A DNA stretch of 64,000 nucleotides, from NCBI GenBank assembly GCA_018398805.1, contig JAGFBZ010000680.1, positions 122,085 through 186,084 of the forward strand, read 5' to 3'. Below the pieces are notes generated by a model. The model searched no databases, was not told the DNA's origin, and was given only the letters and a program-made list of their open reading frames with translations. This stretch comes from Hirundichthys speculiger (Eukaryota; Chordata; Actinopteri; Beloniformes; Exocoetidae). A program made the translations under genes and the position numbers. Below, one piece after another: positions 10,128 through 20,378 of this stretch; position 1 is the first letter of the stretch, and each line of letters begins with the position of its first letter.

Positions 10128-12507
10128 GTAAGAACCAACCAGCTTTCTAAAATAAACAATATCCTAGTACAGTCTATGGGCCAATTCCAATTGACCTTTC
10201 GGTAAGCACCGAAAGGTGCCTTTCCCAAGATAAAACAAACACTGGAGGTTAAGTTGTGTCCGTCCACAACTGAATTTGAGGAAAGTTACAAAACACACCT
10301 ACATTTACTCCAAGGTAAGTTAGCTTTGTTTATTAGATGATTGATTTAACCACCATTTAGTAAAAGTAATAATATGATTTAGCTCTGATCCATAGTGTTG
10401 ACAACTTCACCACTACGGACCAGAGCTCGCTAGCCACCTATAAGCCTGCCTTGTTGTCTACAAATATATATGGCCCTGGATATTTATTTTGTTAGGTATA
10501 AGGTGAGGCTAGGGATGTTAACATCACTTTATTAATTATATTAATACAATGCTGCGACTGTCTGATGTTAACATAGCTCTGGTGTGGGACAGACCTATGG
10601 ACCAGAGCTAATGCTAACGGAGAACTCATCACCCTCCCTGCTGCTAAATCAAATTATTACTTTTACTCAACGGTGGTTAAATCAATCATCAACTAAACAA
10701 AGTAAACTTACCTTGACGTAAATGTAGGTGTGTTTTGTAACTTTCCCCACGTTCAGTTGCTTGTGTGGACGGACACATAACTGAACCAAAGCCTGCAGTT
10801 TTCCAGCGTTTGTTTTGTCTTGGGAAAGGGAATAAAAATGTCCCTCCAAACGTTCTGGACACCTCGAGTCACTGTTGCAGGTCCCCAGCAGCAATATTTT
10901 ACCACAGCGTTATTCTAGTGTAATGTAAATACGGTTGATAGGCATCGGAAAAATAGCAAATTAACACAGTCCTTAACACAGGAGCAGAAAGTTTGTCCAA
11001 CCTAGCAACAGTAACTAGGGAGGGGGTGGTGCTTACCAAAAGGTCAGTTCCTCCCTTAACCCTCAGTCTCTAACCCTCAATCTTGACCCAAAAATAAGTG
11101 TCAGGGCTATCTTGTGACTTAGAAATGGGAAACCCCTTGAGTGCAATTACGTCTTCAGACTGTAGGGGGCGGCCTTACGCCAAAGCTACCTTCAGTCTGT
11201 CAAGAAAACGACGGCGATGAAGAAGTAAAGAATAATAAGATAATATATAGATATATAACCAAGACAAGAAGGTGGTTTCATAACATTTATATCTTTATTG
11301 ACTACAAAAAAAACTTACATTTGTTACTCGCTTTTTTTCAGCACCATCCTTTTCAAAGATGTCTTGGCGAAGATATGCAGTGCCTTCTGGGTAGCCCTTA
11401 CTCCCAGGGGTGGTGCCGGAGAATCTCAGTATTCAAACTTGTCCCTCAACTTGACTTTCTGACAGTCGGGACAGCACTTGCACATTATGGGAGCGCGCAT
11501 TTTTGAGATTGAGGGTTAAGGGAGGAATTGGAATTCACCCTTTGTGTATTGTATATACTCATCTTGCACTAGATATTACTTTGACAGCCTGATAAGGACC
11601 TTCTCGGGTCTCTAATTTAGATGAACCATTCACTGATTCCACAATCCATTTCTTATGCCTGCAACAGTACCTTTTTAAAAGTGGTTAGCATGCTTCCCCG
11701 GCCCACCATCTGCCTCCTTCAGCCATGAAAGATGCAAGTATTTGAAAGGATTTTCATCTCAAGAGTAGATTCGGACCTTTATTGAAAAGCAGCAGAACAG
11801 AACAAGCAGCTCTACGAACAGTTTATTAAATTTAAATGTTTTAGTGAGTTGGTGAGTTTGGTTTACCAGTTGACGTCTATGTGGAAGTCCATGTGCTGCT
11901 CGTCTCTGACTGCCTGATGTTTTTGCAGTTTGATCTCGTCAACACTGTTGGAGAAGCTGCAGCTCTTGGCGCTGCTGGTGTCATCTCCTGGGGAGACATG
12001 AACGTCACAGATACGGAGGTAGAATGATTTTTTTTTTCATCTAAATGTTTTAACAGTTCCTCTAACAGCCACTAAATGATTTGATAATCCTTCTAGGATT
12101 CCTGCTTCGATGCCCAGCATCACTTGGATCACGTCATGAATCCATACATCCTGAACGTCTCCACCGCAACGCGACTCTGCAGCGAGGCTCTCTGCCAAGG
12201 CCAGGGTCGCTGTGTGAGGAAGATCTGGGACGACGATGTCTTCCTTCACCTTGACCCGAGCCGCTATCGGATCAAGCGGGTCGCCGGTGGCCCGCTGACT
12301 GTGATTGGCAGCCTCTCACAGGCCGACGTCACGTGGTTCAGTCGCAGGTTTGACTGCATGTGCTACGGCAACGAGCCTTGCAGATCGGTCCTGAGGTTCG
12401 GCGGCGTTCAGCAGCCCGTCACCAGCTCAAAGAGTCGGTGTGTTGGCGCGACGTGTTCCCACCTGCTGGTGTTGAGTCTCATCAGTCTGACGTACGTTCT
12501 CATGTGA
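9177..12507 (+). CDS. Hyaluronidase, membrane (PH20/HYAL4-like) type, 3 coding exons
   Basis: An endo-beta-N-acetylhexosaminidase of glycoside hydrolase family 56, expected to cut hyaluronan at the cell surface or outside the cell. The coding exons 9177-10127, 11929-12018 and 12097-12507 join in phase 0 and give 483 aa, a usual length for the family. Visible features: a hydrophobic signal segment near residues 15-32; the catalytic D-x-E in [11 protein letters not shown] (D142, E144); [26 protein letters not shown]; a Cys-rich EGF-like end ([13 protein letters not shown]); and a hydrophobic C-terminus after a Cys (about the last 15 residues) that suggests a GPI anchor. The middle 90-bp exon is characteristic of the family. 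The first ATG after the splice acceptor (9177) was chosen; the next Met is two codons later. No frame break is seen. Which paralogue (spam1, hyal4 or the fish hyal6) cannot be settled here. The gene is convergent with znf277. Confidence 0.93.
10178..11540. mobile_element. MITE family B, copy 1, interrupted by a second element
   Basis: The outer ends 'gggccaattccaatt' (10178) and 'ggaattggaattcaccc' (to 11540) match the ends of the uninterrupted copy at 24408-24943. The internal segment from 11046 also matches that copy ('cttgtgacttagaaatggga', 'gcggccttacgccaaagcta'). The left terminus is separated from the body by another element at 10193-11045. All of it lies in hyaluronidase intron 1. Confidence 0.8.
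10193..11045. mobile_element. Long-TIR MITE family A nested in family B
   Basis: The ends 'gacctttcggtaagcacc' and 'ggtgcttaccaaaaggtc' are inverted. Complementarity continues inward for roughly 200 bp on each side; for example 'attagatgattgatttaacc' on the left pairs with 'ggttaaatcaatcatcaact' near 10677. The probable target duplication is 3-4 bp (aatt/agtt). No transposase is encoded. Confidence 0.75.
11929..12018 (+). CDS. Hyaluronidase coding exon 2 (90 bp)
   Basis: Acceptor 'gtttttgcag', donor 'gag/gtagaa'. Thirty codons in phase 0 include [15 protein letters not shown], which matches the family's conserved GA(S/A)G-(I/V)-(V/I)-x-WG region. Confidence 0.92.
12097..12507 (+). CDS. Hyaluronidase coding exon 3 (C-terminus)
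   Basis: Acceptor 'ccttctag', stop TGA at 12505-12507. Codes [20 protein letters not shown], the EGF-like Cys cluster, and a hydrophobic tail consistent with a GPI signal. Confidence 0.92.
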   Translation, partial: DSCFDAQHHLDHVMNPYILNVSTATRLCSEALCQGQGRCVRKIWDDDVFLHLDPSRYRIKRVAGGPLTVIGSLSQADVTWFSRRFDCMCYGNEPCRSVLRFGGVQQPVTSSKSRCVGATCSHLLVLSLISLTYVLM

Positions 12508-13229
12508 ATGTAGTTCCCGTTACAAACCTCACGCACGCAAAACAAGATATATGGTTGCAGGCGGGTGGAGGACATTTCTGTTCTCATCTGGGCATCATGT
12601 TTGATTCTTTTCAGAGTTCCTGTTTCAGACTAGCTTCCTTTAGCTCAGCATATTTTCTAAAGCCGCCTTCACAATACGTGACTTGAAGACCAATTTGCAA
12701 GTTGCTGAGCGACAAAAAAAAAAACCCTCGATCAAAGGCAAATCTGTGATTGATCGTAGCTCACCAGTCACCACCCGATCTTTATGTGTGAACAACTCAA
12801 AGACGCATCAGAGAAGCTCACCTGAGCTGTCCACAAGTCCACATCCAAGTTACAGCCAGTATGAGAGCGAGGTGGGAGTGTGACGGATTAGTGATGGTGG
12901 CGGTGTGCCATACAGCATTTAGTAAAGGAACTGCATGACTCACTTCTTTCCTCAGTCCATTATCAACAAAAAACAGCTCGTTTTGCATCATTTCCTGTGT
13001 AACTCCTCATGCATGACAAAACCAGTCAGTCATGTGGTGTGAACAACTATAGGACTCCTGATTAAAAGGCAGGCAGTTGTGTAGTCTGAACAATGCAACT
13101 ATTTAACTGACGTTGACAGTCAGGTAATCTGAAGCCATATTGATCTCCACTTCTGGAGCTTTCTCTCTAAATACTGTATGTATAAAATGCTAATGACCAG
13201 CTTTTGTGGTTTTTCTTTTTAATTTCTTT
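12508..13229. other. Hyaluronidase 3' flank
   Basis: Presumed 3' UTR and spacer. No AATAAA is obvious close behind the stop. Short open frames (66-108 codons) have no recognisable content. Confidence 0.4.
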
Positions 13230-13230
13230 G

Positions 13231-13231
<1 letters not shown>

Positions 13232-13271
<40 letters not shown>

Positions 13272-13288
13272 TATACATATATATATAT

Positions 13289-13330
<42 letters not shown>
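13232..13330. repeat. (TA)n microsatellite
   Basis: About 100 bp of alternating T and A with a few C and G interruptions. Confidence 0.95.
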
Positions 13331-13558
13331 TTCTTCTTGACAGAAAGTAAGGCGGGACTACACCTTTCAGGACTCAGGCGTTTTGCTTCCCACTCACTTT
13401 GTGTGGGGTGACAGTATCGTGCTTGTGTTGCTTTCAGAAATTAGAGAAAAATACCCGTATTTGGTGCTCTCTCCATTGTCTGCAGTTTTTGTAGACAGGC
13501 AGTATATAGCAGTAGCTAATGCCTATACGAAATTTGAAAAATAAAATAAAAAAAAAAG

Positions 13559-14684
13559 TAGGGCTGGGCAACGATTAAAATATTTAATCGGGATTAATCG
13601 CATTGTATATGCAAAATCAATGAAATCAAAAGTAGTGTAAAGGTCACTTATTTAAATGTTCTGCTGCCATATGAACTAAAGTGCCATAACATTTGTTGTT
13701 CAAACACTTTTAACATCAGCACTTGCCAGTAACACATATTTAGTGTAAATCTCATCTTAAAAAATGTAAAATAAAATAAAAATAAAAGCGTATTGCCACT
13801 GCCAGGGCATTAATGTCATCCTGTTTTGTTATGAATAATAAAAAAAGTCTACCAACAAAATCCTGAGCCACAATCAGAACATTAAAACAGGTAATTTCTG
13901 AGGTAACAGCAGAAACTTTTAACGGGGAGTTCAACTTGTCAGTTGTTACAAATAACCTTGTTTCTGTTGAATCCTCCGTCTGGGAGAACTTTAAAATGAA
14001 AATGTCCGTGTTAAAGTTCTGTAACTTTACCAATCTGTTATTATCTGTGTATTATTTGTTTTTTTTTTTTTTTCATTTTTCAATTGTCATTCAAAAATGT
14101 AAAAAATTAAAAAGTGACTTTTTTTTTTCAGTTTTTTAATATAACACAAAATCACAAAAAAACACAAAAAATGCCTTTTTTCATATTTCAATTTTAGCAA
14201 ACAGGCCACGGGACTGAATTTGTTTTTAATATTTTATTGAATGGTTTATGTGACCCAGAAATGGCTTTGTTTTATAATCAAGGAATAGACTTTCTGTTGT
14301 CATTACACATCTGTGCCACTAGATGGAGCTGCACTGCAGTAACCAGCTAGAGAACAGCAGGACAGTGAACACATGGAGCAGATCTGATGGAACATGGAGG
14401 AATGACGCGATCGTCTTGAACAAAGGGGTTTGAAAGTTTTTTTTTCAGACGGAATTGTTAATATTGCTACCTGAGTTGCTACCAGAACTGTAAAGTTCAC
14501 TGATTTTTACCGTTCTCCATGTCTGTTTAAACTTTAGCTGCCAATTATCTTCCGGCAGCCAGTAACAGACTTTTCAAAACAAAAGCATGTGAGCAACATG
14601 CGTTAACGCATGATAAAATAAATGTCGGCATTAATAATCTAATGCATTAACGCGATAATAACGCGTTTACTTGCCCAGCCCTAC
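13559..14684. mobile_element. hAT-like element (family E), full-length copy
   Basis: Inverted ends are 'tagggctgggcaa' at the left and 'ttgcccagcccta' at the right. Just inside are 'aatcgggattaatcgcat' and 'cattaacgcgataataacgc', a style common among fish hAT copies. The flanks are A-rich, so the 8-bp duplication is not clear. An inner segment (about 13650-14520) recurs at 43105-43890. The shared minus-strand open frame is an effect of this copy pair. Confidence 0.75.
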
Positions 14685-14689
14685 TTAAA

Positions 14690-15603
14690 ACGTAGGTGGT
14701 GGACATCGGGTCCAAGTGGGCCATGTTCTACACCTCCATTGTCGAGGCGGCTGACCGGAGCTGCGGCCGTAAGGTCATCGGTGCCTGTCGTGGAGGCAAT
14801 CCTCAAACCCGGTGGTGGACACCTCAGGTGAGGGAGGCCGTCAGGCTGAAGAAGGGGTCCTCCAAGGCTCGGTTAGCTTGTGGGACTTGGTAGGGAGCAG
14901 ACGAGTACCGACAGGCCAAGTGGGCTGCAGCCTCGGGGGTTTCTGAGGCAGAAATGTGGGAGGAGTTGGAATAGGTGGGGATTACAGTCCTCAGCCTCCC
15001 TGGTCAGGTCTATGCAGGTCTGCTGGAGGAGAGAGTCCGATCATGGTCGGTTCTCAGATCCAGGACGAACAATGTGGGTTCAGTCCTGGTCCTGGACCAC
15101 TGGACTAGCTCTAGACCCTCACCAGGGTCCTGGAGGGATCATGGGAATTGACCCAACCGGTCCACATGTGTTTTGTGGACTTGGAGAAGGCATCTGACCG
15201 TGTCCCTCAGGGTGTCCTGTAGGGGGGTGGTACTCCAGGAGTCTGGGGTACTGAAACCATTGTTACGGGCTGTCCAGTCCCTGTACAAATGGAGGGAGAG
15301 TCTGGTCCACGTTGCTGGTTGTAGTCAGACTGGTTTCCAGTGAGAGCTGGACTCCATCAGGGCTGATCGTTGTCTCTGATTCTATAAAGTTGATGGACTG
15401 AACTTCTAGGAGCAGCCAAGGAGCAGAGGGGTTCTGGTTCAGTGACCCCAGGATTGCCTCTGGTTTTTGCAGACCACCTGGTCCTGTTGGCTTCATCGAG
15501 TGGATCTTCAGCTCTCACTGGAGCGGTTCACAGCTGAGCGTGAAGCAGACTGAGTATCAGCTCCTCCAGATCTGAGACCATGGTCCTCAGAGAAGGGTAG
15601 GAG
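14690..15603 (+). mobile_element. Degenerate LINE (reverse-transcriptase region), part 1
   Basis: Broken frames encode peptides typical of fish non-LTR retrotransposons: WWTPQVREAVRLKK near 14810-14860, and the reverse-transcriptase palm segment FVDLEKASDRVPQGVL near 15172-15219. Stops and frame changes show that it is dead. The copy is cut at 15603/15604 by a hAT insertion and resumes at 16841. Confidence 0.75.
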
Positions 15604-16832
15604 TAGGGATGCACGATAACTGTTTTTTAAAACCGATACTGATAACTTTCAGCTTCTAAAGGCTGATACCAATAACTGATAACGCACACATATACCTAAG
15701 ATCATTACATCAATACTATGAACAAAATCAAAAACAGTTTTGACTCTTTAAATGAACAGATATTTATTTTTTTCCAATAAAAACTATTGGCAAGGCTCTC
15801 AAACATTTTCATAAAGCTATCAAACAAACCTATTTGATATCTAACATCAATTTAAATACGGTGCATTACTGACTGATATAAAAAATAAAGGCTCCTTGAA
15901 CTGATGGAAATACATGCATCACAATTACAAACTGAAAAAAAAAATGCATTCCTCAATGACAATAAAAAATAATGCATAATGTACTGACACAAGTTAGGGT
16001 TGTCTGTGTAAATAAACTGAAAAAGTTCACTCCATAGTAACAAAAAATTACGTTTAAAGCATTTTGGCTTGTGGTTCCATTCAAACGAATGGCTTTAATT
16101 AAAGTAAATGAGGTTCAGTAGTTTTTTTTTTTAATCTCATGGAAGCTTTAGATGAGAGGAGCGGGGAGGGGAGACTTGGTGCTGGTTCGCTCACATTAGC
16201 TCGTGTTTGCTGACGTTAGCGCGATTTCAAAACTCCATGGAAGCGATGGTTGTGTTTCAGGTGGCTGATCAGGTTTGACGTATTAAAACCTGTGCTGTTT
16301 TTCCCTCCTTCGCTTGGAGCATTTGTCACAAATAACCAGCGAACTATCTTCTTCTTAAACTTTAGCGAAGTTCCATACAATCCGCCATGTTTTTTTTTTT
16401 TTTTTTAATCAGCATGCTGTGTCACAATGCTGCATTCAAGGTGTAACGTAAATTCCCCCGTTCCCTTGTTTGCTCGTCATTCTTTCAGCCTTTTCTATTT
16501 TTATGTGTAACATGTGGGAAAATACTGCGAATATCAATTCAAGTTAGCAACTACTAAAATTATGACCAACTTAACAAGTTGTTTTCTGGCATGAGGGGGT
16601 ATTCTTGATTTTCCTTACTGAGAAATAATTTTTCTGATTATGCCGACATTACTTGAACATAACATTCACTCCCGGTTATTCAAGACTCAGAGAGAGCGAG
16701 ACACTGCTGTGTTGACAAAAATATATAAGTTATTGGGGCTATTTGTCGTGATATCGGACTTATTGGGATGACGTCACAATTTCCTGTTATCGGCCCGATA
16801 GTTATCGGGTCGATAATTATCGTGCACCCTTA
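15604..16832. mobile_element. hAT nonautonomous element (family C), copy 1
   Basis: The ends are 'tagggatgcacgataa' and 'ttatcgtgcaccctta'. The flanking 8-mers GGTAGGAG (15596-15603) and GGTAGAAG (16833-16840) agree at 7 of 8 positions. The 1.2-kb body matches copies at 20492-21554, 28369-29503 and 30325-31444. It is inserted into a LINE. Confidence 0.9.
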
Positions 16833-16840
16833 GGTAGAAG

Positions 16841-17160
16841 GTCTTCTCCAGGTTGGTGGTGAAGTTCTGCCTCTAGTGGAGGAGTTTAGGTATCTCAGGG
16901 TTGGTTGGTGATTGGTGCAGCACCTGCACTAATGTGCTCTCTGTACTGGTCTGTTGTGGTGAAGAGAGAGTTGAGCCACGGCAAGGCTCTGTCTACTGGT
17001 AGATCTTTGTTCCGACCCAGTTGAAGTGGTTCGAAGATCTGGACGCCTCCCTCGAGTGGTGTTCGGGCATGTTCCACCGGCAGGAGACCAGTGGAACATG
17101 AAGTAAGAAAAAGTCTAACATCATTCTCCAGTGGCACTCCAGGGGTTGAAATATTCAAAT
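16841..17160 (+). mobile_element. Degenerate LINE, part 2
   Basis: It continues the LINE broken by the hAT insertion. It reads VLPLVEEFRYLR near 16863-16899, then the arginine- and serine-rich region that follows reverse transcriptase in this LINE type, with several frame changes. Fragmentary and inactive. Confidence 0.65.
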
Positions 17161-18321
17161 CACAATTTTGATATTTAAATTCAAGTATTTAATTCAGCAT
17201 CATGTTAAGAGCCAGTACAATATAATCATAGATGGTAAATCATGAACGTAAATACTATCATGAAGTCTTCATGTGACACACCTCTGAAAAAAAAAAAAAA
17301 AAAAAAAGGAAGTGAAAACATTTTATGACATTTTATGGTCGTTGTGCAGCCAGAGGGAGGCGTGGGACGGTGGTTCAGGGAGCAGTGGCAGGATGGACAA
17401 ACGATCACAGCTGCAGTAGATAGGAGCTGCTTCCAAATAAAATTTAACTGGTCAAGACCTAAGAACACTGTAGTTTAGTAATTAATTACTAAATTTCAGG
17501 AAGGGGGATTGAATCGTTATAAACTTGACATAACCTGTTGGTTTCCTTCGCTAAGCTGCCTGATATAATGTTAATATAATGTGAATAATACTGTAATGAG
17601 TTGGATTTAACTGGAATATAACTGGATTGAACTGGACGTGTTTTCTTCTTCTGTAACATGCACTGAGATGACTTTTGTTGGTCCTGTACAAATAAAACTG
17701 AACTGTTCACAAAACCATCATCTTTCATCAACCTCGCTTTTATTAAACGTTTTAATAGTTTGAGAACCAAGGAGACTTTCACATTTGATCTGTTTTTATT
17801 TGCTAAATGGAAGACGCCAGCTGGTGAACAGTGTTGGTTGTCTGAGAACAGAAGGGTGAGCGGGGAGCAGGGTAGCTGAACAGTCTATGGTGGCATATTT
17901 CACTTCTATGGCTTTTCTTTACTTTGGTAATCTGTTCATGAATGAAATAAAATAAAACAGATAAGTATTAGAGTTGGGAGTTTCTAAAAGTATTTAAACT
18001 TTTAGAATGAAAAGGTGAAGGACGTGAGTAAATCCTCACCATCGATGCATTATTGATCCGGTAGGTCTAAAATTCTCTGAAACGACACCATGACTCATCT
18101 CGACTGTCACAACTGCAGACCCATAAACTTGATTTTATCGTCTTGCATTAAGAGCCACCGCCGGAGACCTGGAGACCGGAAACGCTGACTTTTCCTGCCT
18201 CATTGGATCATTTATGTATTCAACCTGCTTTTTAAGATTTATGCCATATTCAAAGGTGAGAAGAACGACTGTTATTCCACATAAATCTGAAAATGAACAG
18301 GACTTGCTGGAATCCTTGATG
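17161..18321. other. No gene recognised
   Basis: Spacer with a 20-bp poly-A run near 17286. Open frames of 70-97 codons on the minus strand have no recognisable content. Confidence 0.4.
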
Positions 18322-18323
18322 TA

Positions 18324-19062
18324 TGGAGCCCCGTTTGGGTCATAATTCAATGAATAAATGAGTCTATTATTATGAAATACAGGCGTTTATTATTATGAAA
18401 TATTTCCCATTATTATGATAATGGTTTCGTTTTTCATAAGAATGAGCTTTTACATAATAATGGCTTTGTTTTTCATAGGAATGATTTGTGTGTCAATCAC
18501 AGCAGAGAGGGCGGAGCCATTTATGTGATTGGCTGCTCTTTCATTCAGTCATAAGCAACAGAACAGTGGATTGTCAAATCGGGTCAAAATAGTATATCAC
18601 CTGATAAATTATCATTTTCGATATTGTCTGCTAACTGGTCAAGGTTTCCCGTAGCTCAGTCCAAGCTGCCATAGCTACAATCGGACTAGCAGCGCACCTT
18701 GATGACGCCACGGCCCGCTGCTAACGGGACCTCACGGCCAAAACTAGTTGATGTCAGAGCGTAGAATGGAGAAGGATCAGCCAATGAGCGTGCAGGTCAA
18801 CCACTGGTCCCGCCCAGTGGCAAAATGTCATTATTATGGAAAAGCTCATTCTTAAATAAAAAAATCCATTCTGAAATAAACTATTATGCATTAAACTAAG
18901 ATTAAATAATAATAAAAATATATTTCATAATAATTACATTTTTTTCCCATAATAATGGGAAATATTTCATAATAATGGATACGTATTTCATAGTAATAAA
19001 CGCCTGTATTTCATAATAATAGACTCATTTATTCATTGAATTTTGACCCAAACGGGGCTCCA
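18324..19062. mobile_element. Long-TIR MITE with TA target duplication
   Basis: The left end 'tggagccccgtttgggtca' and the right end 'tgacccaaacggggctcca' are exact inverse complements and are flanked by TA on both sides. Complementarity continues inward through 'taataatagactcatttatt' and beyond, about 90 bp or more per arm. The TA duplication suggests a Tc1/mariner-type transposase supplied in trans. No coding sequence. Confidence 0.85.
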
Positions 19063-19965
19063 TAATGATGAGGCACTGGATGCTCTTTGTGAATTCCCAG
19101 TTCAAAAGGATGGTTTTATTGGCAACTGCCCATCATTCCAGAATCAGAATCAGGCCACAGGAATGGATGTGACTGAGAAGAAGAAAAAGGAGCATCTGGA
19201 TCCACCCCAGGAGGTCAGCGTTCAGGGTAACAACCAGGCCTCCTCAGGTGAACTGGTTTTAATTCAGTTCAGGTCAAACTGAGGCGTAATTCAGAACAAA
19301 AGGAAACTCAAAACCCTTCACAGAGGAGGTAAACTGGTTCAGGGCAGTCCAACTGTTCTCTGATCAGGTCTGTGTTATTCCACTGTGGTCCAACGGACAT
19401 TCGGTTATCGCTCAAGAGCCCGGATTAATAACAGCACAGAAAGAGCAGAGCGAGGAAGATAGGGAGGGGACGGAGGTCCTCCAGAAACCCATACCTGCAG
19501 AAGAACAAGCCTCAGATAGAAGATGAGCTGATTAGATTGAGATCATCCCAAACACAAACTAGGAGTTGATGCCACCAGCGAGCATCCTGGGAACTGAAGG
19601 CTCTGCCTCACGTCTACTTCTGGAAACTCCAGGAACCACAGATAATCCTGCAGTCTGACGGGGAGGAGCTCTGTTGGGACAACATGGAAGGTCCTCGTCC
19701 CCGTCTCCTGTCCCTACAGTCAGCAGAGACCAGTTCAAGTCTGGATTCCCGTCCCTCTGGAACTGCGGTGAAACTGGCTCATAGAGCGACGGCGGGTTTG
19801 GCTCTTGAGGGGTTTTATTTCTTAAAACATATCTGCAGCCAGCCTCCGTTTCTGCCTGAAGGTGAGTGAATCCTGCCACCTGGTGGTCGGATAACGCCAC
19901 TACAGCTCCTCTAATACCCCAGTGAACACAAAAGTCCATTTTCAAAATGGATATTCAAACTCCTC
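19063..19965. other. Spacer between the hyaluronidase and znf277 3' ends
   Basis: Unique-looking sequence with short open frames only. No supported gene. Confidence 0.4.
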
Positions 19966-19971
19966 TTTATT
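19966..19971 (-). promoter_or_regulatory. znf277 poly(A) signal candidate
   Basis: AATAAA on the minus strand, 218 bp beyond the znf277 stop codon. A good position for the end of the 3' UTR. Confidence 0.55.
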
Positions 19972-20188
19972 ACTTTGAAGGAAATAAAGAGCAGCTTTAA
20001 ATCTCAACAGCACCTGAGCGCAGTTCAGTTCAGTCGTCTGGTACCTCTAAACGTGCATGTAAGGGCTACACGCTCTTCTTCCTCCCTCAGGAGGAACCGC
20101 CGACCTGCAGAGAAACGTGCTGCTGCATGTCCAGGTGCACACGTCACCCAAACCCCTCCCCCAAAAGAAAATCAGTCCAGGCATCATG

Positions 20189-20378
20189 CTAGCTGCAGGA
20201 GCCTCTGTTCTTAAGCAGCCGGTTGAGGACGCTGGTCTGTCTGAGCGCTCTGAGGTTGGAGATGTCCTCTGAGATCACGGGGATGTCATCACCGCGATGC
20301 GCCTGGCCTCCACCGTCGTCGTCGCTGTCAGACAGGGTGCACAGGAGGGCGTCGTTCTCGTACGTGGGGAAGTAGTAT
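20189..20378 (-). CDS. znf277: znf277 exon 12 (C-terminus)
   Basis: Minus-strand acceptor 'ctctgcag', then YYFPTYENDALLCTLSDSDD and an acidic tail. Ends SVLNRLLKNRGSCS and TAG at 20191-20189. Confidence 0.93.

Noticed and set aside
13752..14033. 93-codon minus-strand frame, repeated at 43190-43462
   Set aside because: The two frames are alike because they lie in two copies of the same transposon. No known domain.
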